A DNA stretch of 64,000 bases from Halopseudomonas litoralis. GTDB taxonomy: Bacteria > Pseudomonadota > Gammaproteobacteria > Pseudomonadales > Pseudomonadaceae. Position numbers and translations under genes: made by a program. The stretch spans positions 496,001 to 560,000 of the forward strand of contig NZ_LT629748.1 in NCBI RefSeq assembly GCF_900105005.1. Reading direction: 5' to 3'. The notes below the pieces were generated by a model. It made no database searches. It saw nothing but the letters and a program-made list of their open reading frames with translations, and had not been told where the DNA came from. Positions 21,340 to 32,285 of this stretch are shown one piece after another (position 1 is the stretch's first letter; every line of letters starts with the position of its first letter).

Positions 21340-21519
21340 TCTGTATACCTCAAAATTGCATTTGGGGTTTTCGCTAGCAACTCGAAACAAGGTCGCGATC
21401 AAGCTGGAAGATGCAAGGCGCCCGGGGCTTCGACAAGCGCAGTTGCCTGATGGCAATGAGCATTGGCGAAGTCACGGGCAACGCAGCAGATGCCGGCTTC
21501 AGCGCGGCCGTAACCCTAC

Positions 21520-23127
21520 TCAGTGGCGGAAGTGGCGCATGCCGGTAAACACCATGGCGATATTCGCTTCATCGGCTGCATCAATCACTTCCTGATCACG
21601 CATGGAGCCACCCGGTTGAATCACCGCGCGAATGCCGACCTTGGCAGCATTGTCGATGCCGTCACGGAACGGGAAGAAGGCGTCGGATGCCATGACCGCG
21701 CCTTCGACCGGCAGACCGGCGTGCTCGGCCTTGATGGCAGCGATGCGGGCGGAGTTGACGCGGCTCATCTGGCCGGCACCGACACCGATGGTCTGGCGGT
21801 TGCTGGCATAGACGATGGCGTTGGATTTAACGAACTTGGCCACTTTCCAGGCAAAGATCAGATCGTGAATTTCCTTCTCGGTGGGCGCGCGCCTGGTCAC
21901 TACCTTGAGGTCGGCTTCGGTGATCATGCCGGTATCCCGGCTCTGCACCAGGAGCCCGCCATTGACGCGCTTGTAATCCAGATCCTGGATGCGCTCGGCT
22001 GACCACTGGCCGCATTCGAGCAGGCGCACATTGGCCTTGGCAGCAATCACCTCACGGGCCTCGGCGCTGACGCTGGGGGCGATGATCACTTCAACGAACT
22101 GACGTTCGACGATGGCCTTGGCGGTGTCGGCATCCAGCTCGCGGTTGAAGGCGATGATGCCGCCGAAGGCCGACTCGCTGTCGGTAGCAAAGGCCAGCTC
22201 ATAGGCTTTGCGAATACCGCCCTCGTTCTCCGGAACAACGGCCACACCGCAGGGGTTGGCGTGCTTGACGATGACGCAGGCGGGCTTGCTGAAGCTTTTC
22301 ACGCATTCCAGTGCGGCGTCGGTATCGGCAACGTTGTTATAGGACAATTCCTTGCCCTGCAGCTGGGTAGCGGTGGCGATGCAGGCCTCGGCCGGTGCGG
22401 CTTCCCGATAGAAAGCGGCGGCCTGGTGCGGGTTTTCCCCGTAGCGCATGTCCTGGGTCTTGATGAATTGGCTGTTGAAGGTGCGCGGGAAAGCGGCGCG
22501 GTTTTCGGTGCCGAGCGTGTCGCGGCTCTGGTCGATGGTACCCAGGTAGTTGGCAATCATGCCGTCATAGGCGGCGGTATGTTCGAAAGCCTTGAGTGCC
22601 AGATCAAAGCGCTGGGCGTAACTCAGGCCACCCTGCTTGAGGCTGTCCAGCAGGCTGTCGTAATCACCGGCATTGACCACGATGGCGACGTCCTTGTGGT
22701 TCTTGGCTGCCGAGCGGACCATGGTCGGGCCGCCGATGTCGATATTCTCGATGGCATCGGGCAGGGTGCAACCGGGCTTGGCCACAGTCGCAGCGAAAGG
22801 ATAGAGGTTGACCACCACCATGTCGATCGGCTGGATGCCATGTTCGGCCATGACCGCGCCGTCCAGATCACGACGGCCGAGGATGCCGCCATGGATCTTC
22901 GGATGCAGCGTTTTTACCCGGCCATCCATCATTTCCGGGAAGCCGGTATAGTCCGCGACTTCCACTGCATTGATAGCGTTTTCCCGCAGCAGCTTGTAGG
23001 TGCCACCGGTGGACAGAATTTCCACGCCCAGCGCGCTGAGTTCACGGGCGAAGTCGACAATACCGGTTTTGTCTGAAACGCTGATCAGCGCGCGACGTAA
23101 CGGCAGGCGGGTGGTTTGGTCGGTCAT
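21520..23127 (-). CDS. purH: Bifunctional AICAR transformylase / IMP cyclohydrolase
   Basis: Last two steps of IMP synthesis, using 10-formyltetrahydrofolate. 535 residues. The N-terminal MGS-like cyclohydrolase domain shows [20 protein letters not shown] and [11 protein letters not shown]; the transformylase domain shows [14 protein letters not shown] and [22 protein letters not shown]. It lies 33 bases after fis on the same strand, so fis-purH-purD are likely linked. Confidence 0.97.
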   Translation of the reverse strand: MTDQTTRLPLRRALISVSDKTGIVDFARELSALGVEILSTGGTYKLLRENAINAVEVADYTGFPEMMDGRVKTLHPKIHGGILGRRDLDGAVMAEHGIQPIDMVVVNLYPFAATVAKPGCTLPDAIENIDIGGPTMVRSAAKNHKDVAIVVNAGDYDSLLDSLKQGGLSYAQRFDLALKAFEHTAAYDGMIANYLGTIDQSRDTLGTENRAAFPRTFNSQFIKTQDMRYGENPHQAAAFYREAAPAEACIATATQLQGKELSYNNVADTDAALECVKSFSKPACVIVKHANPCGVAVVPENEGGIRKAYELAFATDSESAFGGIIAFNRELDADTAKAIVERQFVEVIIAPSVSAEAREVIAAKANVRLLECGQWSAERIQDLDYKRVNGGLLVQSRDTGMITEADLKVVTRRAPTEKEIHDLIFAWKVAKFVKSNAIVYASNRQTIGVGAGQMSRVNSARIAAIKAEHAGLPVEGAVMASDAFFPFRDGIDNAAKVGIRAVIQPGGSMRDQEVIDAADEANIAMVFTGMRHFRH

Positions 23128-23160
23128 TTTGCTTCCAGTTACAGGTGATTGAAAAGGGGG

Positions 23161-23487
23161 TCAGAGCAGTCCGTATTGCTTGAGCTTCTTGCGCAGCGTA
23201 CCGCGATTCAGGCCGAGCACTTCTGAGGCTCGGGTCTGATTGCCGCGGACATAATCCATCACGCTTTCCAGCAGTGGCGCTTCGATTTCCGCCAGCACCA
23301 TGTTATAGACGTCAGTGACATCCTGGCCGTCCAGATGCTCGAAATAGTTGTGCAGTGCTTGCTCGACACTGTCACGCAGGGTTCGTGACCCGGCCAGGGG
23401 GGCGCTCGGACGGCAGGAAAGGTCAGCTTCGGTGGTCTCGCTCACGGGTATGTTTCCGTCAATCTGGGAAGTGTTCAGTTGGTTCAT
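23161..23487 (-). CDS. fis: DNA-binding protein Fis
   Basis: Nucleoid protein of 108 residues. The C-terminal helix-turn-helix [20 protein letters not shown] is diagnostic, preceded by the dimer helices. The start MNQLNTSQ overlaps the dusB stop by ATGA, so it is translationally coupled to dusB as in many gammaproteobacteria. A longer in-frame reading lies entirely inside dusB and is rejected. Confidence 0.96.
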   Translation of the reverse strand: MNQLNTSQIDGNIPVSETTEADLSCRPSAPLAGSRTLRDSVEQALHNYFEHLDGQDVTDVYNMVLAEIEAPLLESVMDYVRGNQTRASEVLGLNRGTLRKKLKQYGLL

Positions 23488-24470
23488 GCCGCGAGGCCTC
23501 CGTCCATCAAGCGGTTGAAGAAGTATTGTATTTCCTGGCGTTGTTGCGCTCCGCAATCCATACGGTTGAAGCGGCGACGAAACTCCTCGGCGCCTGGCAG
23601 CGACTGCAATTGCCAGCCGACATGCTTGCGCGCGATACGCACGCCATGTTCCAGCCCATAGAATTCCTGCAGGGCGTCCAGATGAGCCAGCAACAGCGAT
23701 TGTTGCCAAGCCAGCCCGGGCGCAGGCAGGTGTTCACCGTAACGCAGGTAATGATCAATCTCGCGGAAGATCCAGGGGCGGCGCTGGGCGGCGCGGCCGA
23801 TCATCACCGCATCGGCGCCGGTGTGGTCGAGGACATGGCGGGCCTTCTCCGGCGAGTCGATATCGCCGTTGGCAAACAGCGGAATGGAGATGGCCTGACG
23901 GATTTCGGCGATGGTGTCGTACTCGGCTTCTCCGGTGTAGAGCTCGCTGCGTGTGCGCCCATGCACGGCCAGCGCCTGAATACCGCTCTGCTCGGCGATG
24001 CGCGCAATGGTGACGCCGTTGCGGTGCTCCGGGTCCCAGCCTGTGCGGATTTTCAGCGTCACGGGAATATCCACCGCGCCGACCACGGCTTCGATGATCT
24101 CGGTCACCAGACGCTCATCACGCAACAGTGCGGAGCCGGCAGCCTTGTTGCAGACCTTCTTGGCCGGGCAACCCATATTGATATCGATGATCTGCGCGCC
24201 GTTGTCGCGATTTATGCGGGCGGCATCGGCCATCATCTGTGGGTCGCCACCGGCGATCTGCACCGAGCGCGGGTCCGGTTCGCCACTGTGATCCAGACGC
24301 TGACGGGATTTGCGGCTATGCCAGAGGCGGGTATCGCTGGTGACCATTTCCGATACTACCAGGCCGGCGCCCAGTTCCCGGCACATGGTGCGGAACGGGC
24401 GATCAGTCACGCCGGCCATGGGGGCCAGGATGACAGGGCTGGTTAGTTGAAAAGATCCGATACTGATCAC
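23484..24470 (-). CDS. dusB: tRNA-dihydrouridine synthase B
   Basis: FMN-dependent reduction of tRNA uridines to dihydrouridine. With a GTG start at [12 protein letters not shown] the protein has 328 residues, the family's usual length; a longer frame exists to 24587 but adds 39 unlike residues. [14 protein letters not shown], the catalytic cysteine in [18 protein letters not shown], and [14 protein letters not shown] are visible. First gene of dusB-fis; a GGATGG lies 7 bases before the GTG. Confidence 0.93.
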   Translation of the reverse strand: MISIGSFQLTSPVILAPMAGVTDRPFRTMCRELGAGLVVSEMVTSDTRLWHSRKSRQRLDHSGEPDPRSVQIAGGDPQMMADAARINRDNGAQIIDINMGCPAKKVCNKAAGSALLRDERLVTEIIEAVVGAVDIPVTLKIRTGWDPEHRNGVTIARIAEQSGIQALAVHGRTRSELYTGEAEYDTIAEIRQAISIPLFANGDIDSPEKARHVLDHTGADAVMIGRAAQRRPWIFREIDHYLRYGEHLPAPGLAWQQSLLLAHLDALQEFYGLEHGVRIARKHVGWQLQSLPGAEEFRRRFNRMDCGAQQRQEIQYFFNRLMDGGLAA

Positions 24471-24657
24471 TGCATGTCCATCCCTGTACTCTGTGGTCAA
24501 TGGTGTGCGCCCCAAAACCGCAGGACGTGTTCGGGCAGGGTCAGAAAAGTGAAGAGGGCCGCTATCATACCTGCTAGCTGTGACCATATAAAGACTGTTC
24601 TGGCTGATATTTGATCAGCTGGTCGGCTGGCGAGATGTTGGAAAATGCAGCGTCAGG

Positions 24658-25893
24658 TCAGGGGCTGAGAAACTCGAGACTGTAGCCGTTCGCCTGAGGG
24701 CCCGGGTCGAGCATGCTCAGGCCCACATGAATAGGTGTTTGTGGTGGCATCAGACTTACCCCGGCCAGCTCACCGGAGAGGTATTCCTCCGGGCGGAAAC
24801 GCCGACTGGCAATGTCGCGACCACCGGCGTCGGTGAACTGCATCTGCAATACCGGAAATGGCTGCTCGAAATCTGCGCGGTTGTACAGAATCACGTCGAT
24901 GGCCAGGGCGTTGGGGAATTCCGGGTGCTCGCGTACCAGCAGATTGGCGCTGCGGATACGACTGATATCCACCCTTGCCGGCAGCTCGCACTGCGCAATG
25001 AAACACAGGTTTTCCAGCAGCGCTCGGCTGCGCTGGTCACGCGCCAGAGCGTCGAAATTGTAATAGAGAAACTGTGCCGGCAAAGCCAACAGCGCGAGCA
25101 GGCACAGGCTGCCCCAAAGCCAGGGATGCCGGCGGCGTCGGGCGGGAGCTTCTTCCAGCAGTGGCTCGTCGAACAGGTCCGGCAACAGCAAAGGGCTGAT
25201 CAGCGGTTCTCGCCGGTCATGGTCGGCATGCTCATCGTCTATCGTCGGCTCAATGGCTTGCGCGGGCGTTTGCGGTTCGGTTTCGGCCGGCCCGGAGGGC
25301 GTCATTGCCGCGGCTTGGTCGAGCGTGTCGGCAGGACGGTCGCGTCGGAATATGCCGTGATCGGCATAGTCATCATCTACCGGTCGCAGGCTCTGGATGC
25401 CCAGCCGGTTGTGCTCGAAATCGGGACCGAAATCCTGGGCGGGCGGTGTGGCAAGAAAGTCTTCATGTAAGTCGTTGAAGCTTTTAGTTGTCGGCTCCGG
25501 GGGCAAAGCTGCTTCGACGCTCTCTGAGGAGGGCAGTAACGGGTCATCGGTGACCGGCTCGTCGGCGAGGTCTGCTTCTTCCAGTCCGGTTTGCCGGTGA
25601 CCGGTCATGCCGCAGGGATTGACCTCATCGATGATGGATTCATCCAGCCCCAGTGCCTGCAGGTCCGGATCGTCCAGGTCATCATGCAATAGCGATGACG
25701 CCGGGGCTGGCGTTGGGGGGGCTGGTTCTGCAGTTGAGGAGACCGGAGGGGCAGTCACCGCGGCCTCGCCCGCATTGAACACCTCCAGGCAAGCACCGCA
25801 GCGCACGTTGCCAGCGGCCACCCGCAATTGTTCCGGGGTTAGCCGGAAACGTGTCTGACAATAGGGGCATTGCGTGACCAGCAACTCACTCAT
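24658..25893 (-). CDS. DUF3426 zinc-ribbon membrane protein
   Basis: 411 residues of unknown function. An MJ0042-type zinc finger (CPYCQTRFRL...VRCGACLEVF) occupies the first 45 residues; a long acidic, proline-rich, low-complexity stretch follows to about residue 240; then one TM helix (HPWLWGSLCLLALLALPAQF) and a DUF3426 domain. It sits between prmA and dusB as in P. aeruginosa. The ATG start is MSELLVTQC. Confidence 0.83.
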   Translation of the reverse strand: MSELLVTQCPYCQTRFRLTPEQLRVAAGNVRCGACLEVFNAGEAAVTAPPVSSTAEPAPPTPAPASSLLHDDLDDPDLQALGLDESIIDEVNPCGMTGHRQTGLEEADLADEPVTDDPLLPSSESVEAALPPEPTTKSFNDLHEDFLATPPAQDFGPDFEHNRLGIQSLRPVDDDYADHGIFRRDRPADTLDQAAAMTPSGPAETEPQTPAQAIEPTIDDEHADHDRREPLISPLLLPDLFDEPLLEEAPARRRRHPWLWGSLCLLALLALPAQFLYYNFDALARDQRSRALLENLCFIAQCELPARVDISRIRSANLLVREHPEFPNALAIDVILYNRADFEQPFPVLQMQFTDAGGRDIASRRFRPEEYLSGELAGVSLMPPQTPIHVGLSMLDPGPQANGYSLEFLSP

Positions 25894-25977
25894 GTGCAAC
25901 GGGCATCCTTGACGCAGGTAACGAATCGACTACGCACTGGGCAGTGTGATACTCGCGATATTGTGCCCGCAAGCTGA

Positions 25978-26868
25978 TCAGAGCGCCACGTCGCGACGTA
26001 CACCGCTGACGCGGATCCAGCCATCCTTGTTCGCTACCGGGTCCAGCTCGAAACTGTCTCGGTAGGCAGCGAGAATGTCTTCGGTCTGTTCGGCAAGAAT
26101 GCCCGATAAGGCAATCCGACCGCCGGGTTTTACCAGGCTGGTCAATTGGGGCGCCAAGCTGACCAGAGGGCCTGCGAGGATGTTGGCCACCAGCAGATCC
26201 GCCGGGGCATCCGGCATGGCTTCGGGCAGGTACAACGGAAAGCGGGCGTCTGCCAGTTGGTTGCGTTGAGCATTATCACGCGATGCTTCCAGCGCCTGAG
26301 GGTCGATATCAGTACCGACCACGCGCTCGGCGCCGAGCAGCAGGGCGGCAATGGCAAGAATGCCGGAACCACAACCGAAATCGATTACCTGCAGGCCCTT
26401 GAGCGCCTGGCCATCAAGCCATTCCAGGCACAGGGCGGTAGTCGGGTGGGTGCCGGTGCCGAAGGCCAGGCCGGGGTCGAGCAGCAGATTCACCGCATCG
26501 GGTTCCGGCGCCTCATGCCAACTGGGTACAATCCACAGGCGACGGCCGAAGCGCATCGGCTTGAAGTTGTCCATCCAGCTGCGTTCCCAGTCCTGGTCGG
26601 CGATTTCTTCCAGTTGATGCTCAGGAAATGTGCCCGGCCAGATCAGCTGGAGTTGCTCAAGTAGCTTTTGCTGATCGACGTCAGCCTCAAACAACGCCAA
26701 CAAATGGGTATGCGACCACAGTGGGGTAGTACCCAGGTCGGGCTCGAAGATCGGTTGATCCTCGGCGTCCATGAAAGTCACTGATACGGCGCCCAGTCCC
26801 AGCAGCAGGTCTTCCATTGGGTCGGCTTGTTCTGGAGTAATGGCTAGACGCAGTTGCAACCAGGGCAT
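25978..26868 (-). CDS. prmA: Ribosomal protein L11 methyltransferase
   Basis: SAM-dependent trimethylation of L11. 296 residues. An N-terminal substrate-binding domain is followed by [22 protein letters not shown] and [20 protein letters not shown], the SAM-binding loop, then [22 protein letters not shown] precedes the ATG. It lies downstream of accC, separated by a terminator. Confidence 0.96.
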   Translation of the reverse strand: MPWLQLRLAITPEQADPMEDLLLGLGAVSVTFMDAEDQPIFEPDLGTTPLWSHTHLLALFEADVDQQKLLEQLQLIWPGTFPEHQLEEIADQDWERSWMDNFKPMRFGRRLWIVPSWHEAPEPDAVNLLLDPGLAFGTGTHPTTALCLEWLDGQALKGLQVIDFGCGSGILAIAALLLGAERVVGTDIDPQALEASRDNAQRNQLADARFPLYLPEAMPDAPADLLVANILAGPLVSLAPQLTSLVKPGGRIALSGILAEQTEDILAAYRDSFELDPVANKDGWIRVSGVRRDVAL

Positions 26869-26894
26869 AAGGGTTCCTTGAGCAGAAAAAACAA

Positions 26895-26916
26895 AGGGAG
26901 CGACAGGTCGCTCCCT
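26895..26916 (-). terminator. Terminator after accC
   Basis: AGGGAGCGAC-ct-GTCGCTCCCT stem followed on the minus strand by TTGTTTTTTC. It closes the accB-accC unit before prmA. Confidence 0.75.
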
Positions 26917-26951
26917 AAAACACGGATCATAAGCTTTGAGATTGCTGCTTG

Positions 26952-28292
26952 TCAGCTTATACCGAGCTTGTGTTCCAGGTAGTGAATGTTCACGCCACCC
27001 TTGCAGAACTCGACATCGCGGACCAGTTCGCGGTGCAGCGGTGTGTTGGTCTTGATGCCGTCTACCACCAGCTCATCCAGGGCGTTGCGCATGCGCATCA
27101 TGGCTTCGTCGCGGGTGGCGCCGTAGGTGATCAGCTTGCCGATCAGCGAATCATAGTTCGGCGGAACCTTGTAGCCGCTGTACAGATGCGAATCCACCCG
27201 CACACCGTTACCGCCGGGGGCGTGGAAGAAGGTCACTGTGCCGGGGCTGGGCAGGAAGCTGTTGGGGTCTTCGGCGTTGATTCGGCATTCGATGGAATGG
27301 CCGCGAATCACCACGTCTTCCTGCTTGATGCTCAGCGGCTCGCCGGCGCAGACCAGAATCTGTTCCTTGAGGATGTCGATACCGGTGACCATCTCCGAAA
27401 TAGGGTGCTCGACCTGAATCCGGGTGTTCATCTCGATGAAGAAGAACTCGCCATTCTCATAGAGGAACTCGAAGGTGCCAGCGCCACGGTAGCCCAGATC
27501 GATACAGGCCTGTACGCAGCGGGCCTGAACCTCGGCGCGGGCCTTTTCGTCGATGCCGGGGGCTGGTGCTTCTTCGATGATCTTCTGGTGACGGCGCTGC
27601 AGCGAGCAGTCGCGGTCGCCCAGATGAACGGCATGCCCCTGGCCATCGGAAACGACCTGGACTTCCACGTGCCGTGGGTTGGTCAGGAATTTTTCCAGGT
27701 AGACCACCGGGTTGCCGAAGGCAGCACCGGCTTCGGTGCGGGTCAGGCGGATCGACTTGATCAGCTCTTCTTCCTTGTGCACCACGCGCATACCGCGACC
27801 ACCGCCACCACCGGAGGCCTTGATGATCACCGGGTAGCCGACACGACGGCCGATCTTCAGGCACTCTTCTTCGTTGTCGGGCAGCGGGCCGTCGGAGCCG
27901 GGCACCGTGGGGACGCCGGTCTTTTTCATTGCGGCAATGGCCGAGACCTTGTCACCCATCAGGCGGATCACCTCGGCGCTGGGGCCGATAAAGGTGAAGC
28001 CGGAACGCTCGATCTGCTCGGCGAAGTCGGCATTTTCCGCGAGGAAGCCGTAGCCGGGGTGGATGGCATCGGCACCGGTAACTTCAGCGGCGCTGATGAT
28101 GCGCGGAATATTCAGATACGACTCGGTGGCAATCGCCGGCCCGATGCAGACGGTTTCGTCAGCCATGGCCAGGTGCATGAGTTCGCGATCGGCAGTGGAG
28201 TGCACTGCCACAGTCTTCAACCCCAGCTCCTTGCATGCGCGGATGATGCGCAGTGCAATTTCGCCACGGTTGGCTATGAGTACTTTGTGCAT
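26952..28292 (-). CDS. accC: Acetyl-CoA carboxylase, biotin carboxylase subunit
   Basis: ATP-dependent carboxylation of the AccB biotin, first committed step of fatty acid synthesis. 446 residues; [16 protein letters not shown] at the start, the glycine-rich ATP-grasp loop [14 protein letters not shown] and [13 protein letters not shown] are present. The start is set by homology and by GGAGGCAGCG upstream. It follows accB by 19 bases. Confidence 0.97.
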   Translation of the reverse strand: MHKVLIANRGEIALRIIRACKELGLKTVAVHSTADRELMHLAMADETVCIGPAIATESYLNIPRIISAAEVTGADAIHPGYGFLAENADFAEQIERSGFTFIGPSAEVIRLMGDKVSAIAAMKKTGVPTVPGSDGPLPDNEEECLKIGRRVGYPVIIKASGGGGGRGMRVVHKEEELIKSIRLTRTEAGAAFGNPVVYLEKFLTNPRHVEVQVVSDGQGHAVHLGDRDCSLQRRHQKIIEEAPAPGIDEKARAEVQARCVQACIDLGYRGAGTFEFLYENGEFFFIEMNTRIQVEHPISEMVTGIDILKEQILVCAGEPLSIKQEDVVIRGHSIECRINAEDPNSFLPSPGTVTFFHAPGGNGVRVDSHLYSGYKVPPNYDSLIGKLITYGATRDEAMMRMRNALDELVVDGIKTNTPLHRELVRDVEFCKGGVNIHYLEHKLGIS

Positions 28293-28311
28293 CGCTGCCT
28301 CCGGGTCGGGC

Positions 28312-28770
28312 TCAGGCGATGCTGAACATGGGTTGATCGAATTCCACTGGTTGACCATCGTCGACCAGGATCGCTTGAATGACACCGGTCTTGTCCGATT
28401 CGATATGGTTCATCATCTTCATCGCTTCGACGATGCACAGCACATCGCCGGCTTTGACGGTCTGACCGACTTCAACAAAAGACGCGGACTCAGGCGACGG
28501 CGAACGGTAGAAAGTACCGACCATCGGTGAGCGGACCAAGTGACCGGAAGGTTCGGCCGGTGCGGCTTCGACAACCGGGGCGGCAGCTGCAACAGGAGCT
28601 GCGGCAGGTGCGGGCGCAGCGGCTGCCGGCGCCTGGAAATATTGAGGCATGGCGGGCTGCTGGCTGTGCCGGCTTATCCGAACGGATTCTTCGCCTTCGT
28701 GAATTTCCAGCTCGTCGATGCCGGACTCTTCAAGCAGTTCGATGAGTTTCTTTACTTTGCGGATATCCAT
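28312..28770 (-). CDS. accB: Biotin carboxyl carrier protein of acetyl-CoA carboxylase
   Basis: 152 residues. An N-terminal helical region ([20 protein letters not shown]), an Ala/Pro-rich linker (about 45-75) and the biotinyl domain with the biotinylated lysine in [12 protein letters not shown]. It is cotranscribed with accC and probably aroQ, the standard order in pseudomonads. Confidence 0.97.
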   Translation of the reverse strand: MDIRKVKKLIELLEESGIDELEIHEGEESVRISRHSQQPAMPQYFQAPAAAAPAPAAAPVAAAAPVVEAAPAEPSGHLVRSPMVGTFYRSPSPESASFVEVGQTVKAGDVLCIVEAMKMMNHIESDKTGVIQAILVDDGQPVEFDQPMFSIA

Positions 28771-28804
28771 TGGTTCTTGCGCTCCAGGGCAAATGTTTGT
28801 CGTT

Positions 28805-29248
28805 TCAGTTTTGTTCTAGCTTGCGTACAGCTGCCTGCAGGGCCATTGCATAGCCCTCGGCGCCCAGTCCGCAGATGACCCCTTCGGCGATGTCCGAGAA
28901 ATAGGAGTGATGGCGAAAGGGCTCGCGTCTGTACACGTTGGAAAGATGCACTTCGATGAATGGGATGCTCACCGCCAGCAATGCGTCACGTATTGCGACA
29001 CTGGTATGAGTAAAGGCGGCGGGATTGATAATGATGAAGTCGATCGCCTCGTCGCGCGCAGCATGAATCCGGTCGATCAACTGGTGTTCTGCATTGCTCT
29101 GCAGAGCTTGCAACTGATGACCGTCACGCTGGGCCTGTTCGAGCAGGCGGGCATTGATCTGGTCCAGGGTGATGGCGCCGTAAACCCCGGGTTCGCGAGT
29201 GCCTAACAGATTCAGGTTGGGTCCATGCAGGACCAGGAAGCTGGCCAT
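28805..29248 (-). CDS. aroQ: Type II 3-dehydroquinate dehydratase
   Basis: Shikimate pathway dehydratase of 147 residues. [32 protein letters not shown] and [20 protein letters not shown] carry the known catalytic Asn/His/Arg residues. It lies 34 bases upstream of accB. Confidence 0.97.
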   Translation of the reverse strand: MASFLVLHGPNLNLLGTREPGVYGAITLDQINARLLEQAQRDGHQLQALQSNAEHQLIDRIHAARDEAIDFIIINPAAFTHTSVAIRDALLAVSIPFIEVHLSNVYRREPFRHHSYFSDIAEGVICGLGAEGYAMALQAAVRKLEQN

Positions 29249-29407
29249 TCAGAATATTCCGGGGCGTTGGTTGGCGATTGACTCGACGGTCATCAATGGA
29301 CAAAGAGTTTGCCGGATTCGGCAAGGGCTGTCCAGAAGCAGTGGTATGTCATCAGATGTCGGCATGATGAGCGTTTTTTTGCGGAAATTGGATGGGCGGG
29401 GTTTTCC

Positions 29408-31213
29408 TCAACCAGCCTCCACCGCTGCAGCCATATACTCGATAAAAGTCTCCCGCGGTACTTCTCCCTGAATCCGCAGTTCGGGAATCTCCCGTCCCTG
29501 ACTATCCAGAAACAGAAACGCCGGCGGTCCGAAAAGTTGTTGTTCGGTCAGCCAGGCGCGCTGGTCAGGTGTGTTATCGGTCACATCCAGTTGCACCCGT
29601 ACGAATCCGTCAAGCCCCGTCCGCACGCTGGGATGGTTGATGATCTCGCGCTCGATCACCTTGCAACTGATGCACCAGTCAGCGGACAGCTCGACGATCG
29701 CCGGCTGGCCAGCGGCCTTGGCCTGGGCCAATTGCTGGCGAACTGCGTCGGCGGTGGTCACCTTGGTGAAGTAGCTGGATTCGCCGCTGCTGACGGTGGA
29801 GCTGCCGCCGCCAAACGCCTGGAGTGGGCGCAGCGGGTCCGAGTTGCCGGCCAGCGCGCCAAACAGGGCGGCAGCCGAGTAGAGGGCAAACAGCAGCGCG
29901 GCGGTATGGGCCAGCCGGGCAATACCGGCGCGGTATTCACGTTCGAACAGCCCCAGTTGGACGGCAATGCTGGCGGCCAGTGCGGCCCACAGCGCCAGAC
30001 TCAATGGACCGGGAATGACCCGCTCCAGCAACCAGATGGCCACTGCCAACAGGCCAAAGCCGAAGGCTTGTTTGACATGATTGAGCCATTGCCCGGAGCG
30101 TGGCAGCAAAGTCTTACCGAACATGGCCACCAGGATCAGCGGCACGCCCATGCCGATGGCCAGGGCGAACAGGCGCAAGGCGCCGCCCAAGGCATCCCCG
30201 GTAGCACTGATATAGACCAGGGCGCCGGCCAGGGGCGCGGAAATGCAAGGGGAGACCACCAGTGACGACAGCGCGCCCATGACGGCGGCGCCGGGGATCG
30301 AGCCGCCTTGGGCGCGATTGCCGAGCCTTTCCGCCGGGCCGCTGATGAACGCTGGCAGGCGCAGATTGAACACGTCGAACATGGCCAGAGCGAACAGCAC
30401 GAAGAAGGCGGCGAACACACCCAGTACCCAAGGCGACTGCAGGCGTGCCTGGATATTCAGCGCGGCACCGAACAGGCCGATCAGCGCGCCGACCGCGGCA
30501 AAGGTCAGCGCCATACCGAGTACATAGCTGACGGACAGGGCAAAGGCGCGGGGGCGGTCGATATTCTCGCGGCCCAGCACCATACCGGTGAGAATCGGCA
30601 CCATGGGCAATACGCAGGGAGTGAAGGTCAGCGCCAGGCCGGCGGCGAACAACAGTAGCAGTGACAGCCACAGCGAAGAGTCATCGGCAGCCGCCGGGTC
30701 GTTGCCGGCAGCGCTGGTCACGCCAGGTGCGGTTGCGCCCGCGGTGGGGAGGTCCAGCAGCAGGATTTCCGGCGGATAGCATAGCCCGGCGTCGGCGCAG
30801 CCCTGGTACTCGACGCGCAACTGGCTGGCTGGTGTCTCGCCCGGCGCTACATCCAACATCACTTGCAGACTGTTGTAGTACACCTCGACATCACCGAAGA
30901 ACTCGTCGGTACGGTCCACGCCGTCCGGCAGGTTGACCTGGGTTATCTGTCCATCGCCGCCCAGCAGTTCGAACGTCAGCCGATGCCGGTAGAGATAGTA
31001 TTCCGGCGTGATGTCGAACTGTAATTGGATGCGCTCTGCATCAGCCTCGACAATGCCGGCGCGGAAGGCCTGGTGCACCGGCAGGAACTGGGTGGTACTG
31101 CCAACGCTGCCGGTATTGTCGAACAGGTTGCCAAGCCCGGTAAACGCGCCGGCCAGCGCAGCGTTGCCGACCAGCAGAGTAAACAATATAAGACGTAGGA
31201 GCGACATGAACAT
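29408..31213 (-). CDS. dsbD: Thiol:disulfide interchange protein DsbD
   Basis: Membrane protein that carries electrons from cytoplasmic thioredoxin to periplasmic DsbC-type proteins. 601 residues: a signal peptide, a periplasmic N-terminal domain with the cysteine pair in YQGCADAGLCYPP, eight TM helices with the cysteines in FTPCVLPMVPI and VSPCISAPLAG, and a C-terminal thioredoxin domain with SADWCISCKVIE. All three redox pairs are intact. The start is uncertain between 31213 and an ATG 6 bases later. Confidence 0.95.
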   Translation of the reverse strand: MFMSLLRLILFTLLVGNAALAGAFTGLGNLFDNTGSVGSTTQFLPVHQAFRAGIVEADAERIQLQFDITPEYYLYRHRLTFELLGGDGQITQVNLPDGVDRTDEFFGDVEVYYNSLQVMLDVAPGETPASQLRVEYQGCADAGLCYPPEILLLDLPTAGATAPGVTSAAGNDPAAADDSSLWLSLLLLFAAGLALTFTPCVLPMVPILTGMVLGRENIDRPRAFALSVSYVLGMALTFAAVGALIGLFGAALNIQARLQSPWVLGVFAAFFVLFALAMFDVFNLRLPAFISGPAERLGNRAQGGSIPGAAVMGALSSLVVSPCISAPLAGALVYISATGDALGGALRLFALAIGMGVPLILVAMFGKTLLPRSGQWLNHVKQAFGFGLLAVAIWLLERVIPGPLSLALWAALAASIAVQLGLFEREYRAGIARLAHTAALLFALYSAAALFGALAGNSDPLRPLQAFGGGSSTVSSGESSYFTKVTTADAVRQQLAQAKAAGQPAIVELSADWCISCKVIEREIINHPSVRTGLDGFVRVQLDVTDNTPDQRAWLTEQQLFGPPAFLFLDSQGREIPELRIQGEVPRETFIEYMAAAVEAG

Positions 31214-31285
31214 ATCCGTAGAGGGTCTGCCGGTATGATAATGCCTGTCGCTGCGAATACCAGTGACAAACTGCCACCGGGTTTA

Positions 31286-32122
31286 TCAGGCGCGCTCGAT
31301 ACGGTCCGGGTGGATGACGATCTGCCCCTGGCGATACAAGCCGCCGATAGCCTTCTTGAAGTTGCCTTTACTGACGCCGAATAGCCGGGTAATTTCCGGG
31401 GCCGGGCTTTTGTCGCTGAGTTTCAGGACGCCGTCGCTCTCGTCCAGTGTCTGCATGATCAAAGCCTGCAAACTGTCGCCAGCGTCGCGACCGACCGGCT
31501 GCAGGCTCAGGCTGACCTTGCCGTCGGCACGCACTTCACGAATGTAACCCCGCTCACGCTTGCCGCCGCGCACGAACTTGAAGATCTCATTCTTGTGGAT
31601 CAGGCCCCAGTGGCGGTCATTGATTATCGCCTTGTAACCCAGATCCGTGGGTTCCACGACCAACAGGCTCACGGCTTCGCCGGCCTCGTAGTTGGGCGGA
31701 GTCTGATCCAGGTGGCGATCCAGACGCGCGGTGGCGGTGATGCGTTCGCTGTGTTTGTCCAGATAGACGTACACCACACAATAATCACCGACCTGCAAGG
31801 GACGCTTTTCCTCGGAATGCGGTAGCAGCAGGTCCTTGGGCAGGCCCCAATCGAGGAACAGGCCGACACGGGTGATTTCAACCACTTTCAGGCTGGCAAA
31901 TTCGCCCACCTTGACTTTGGGCTGTTCGGTGGTGGCGATCAGCTTGTCTTCGCTGTCGCGGTAGATGAACACGCGCAGCCAGTCACCGATCTCGGTGGGC
32001 TGATCCTTGGGAATATACCGATTGGGCAGCAGGATCTCGCCATGGGGGCCGCCGTCGAGATAAAGGCCGAAGCCGGTATGCTTGACGATCGATAGATTGT
32101 TGAAGTGTCCGATAGCGGCCAT
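31286..32122 (-). CDS. CvfB/YitL-like S1 RNA-binding protein
   Basis: 278-residue protein with S1-type repeats (for example GEFASLKVVEITRVGLFLDW and GEAVSLLVVEPTDLGYKAII) and a C-terminal winged helix (LFGVSKGNFKKAIGGLYRQG). Staphylococcal CvfB is the namesake; its role here is probably RNA-binding but is otherwise unknown. Confidence 0.88.
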   Translation of the reverse strand: MAAIGHFNNLSIVKHTGFGLYLDGGPHGEILLPNRYIPKDQPTEIGDWLRVFIYRDSEDKLIATTEQPKVKVGEFASLKVVEITRVGLFLDWGLPKDLLLPHSEEKRPLQVGDYCVVYVYLDKHSERITATARLDRHLDQTPPNYEAGEAVSLLVVEPTDLGYKAIINDRHWGLIHKNEIFKFVRGGKRERGYIREVRADGKVSLSLQPVGRDAGDSLQALIMQTLDESDGVLKLSDKSPAPEITRLFGVSKGNFKKAIGGLYRQGQIVIHPDRIERA

Positions 32123-32285
32123 GAAAGTACATCCTGAGTGGGCGAGAAGGTCTATTCTAGCTGATACAGGGCTGGCCCGGGCGGTTGCCGGCAGGGGATT
32201 TCAATACGCAATGACTGCTCGCGATGGTTATTCCATGGGTGCCCTGATGGTATGCTTGCGGCTGCACAGACACAGGAGAGAGTAG

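Noticed and set aside
20020..21450. Long open frame opposite purD
   Set aside because: It mirrors purD, has no SD or family-like sequence, and arises from the high-GC codon pattern of the real gene.
26949..28325. Long open frame opposite accC
   Set aside because: Antisense shadow of an unmistakable biotin carboxylase; low-complexity translation.
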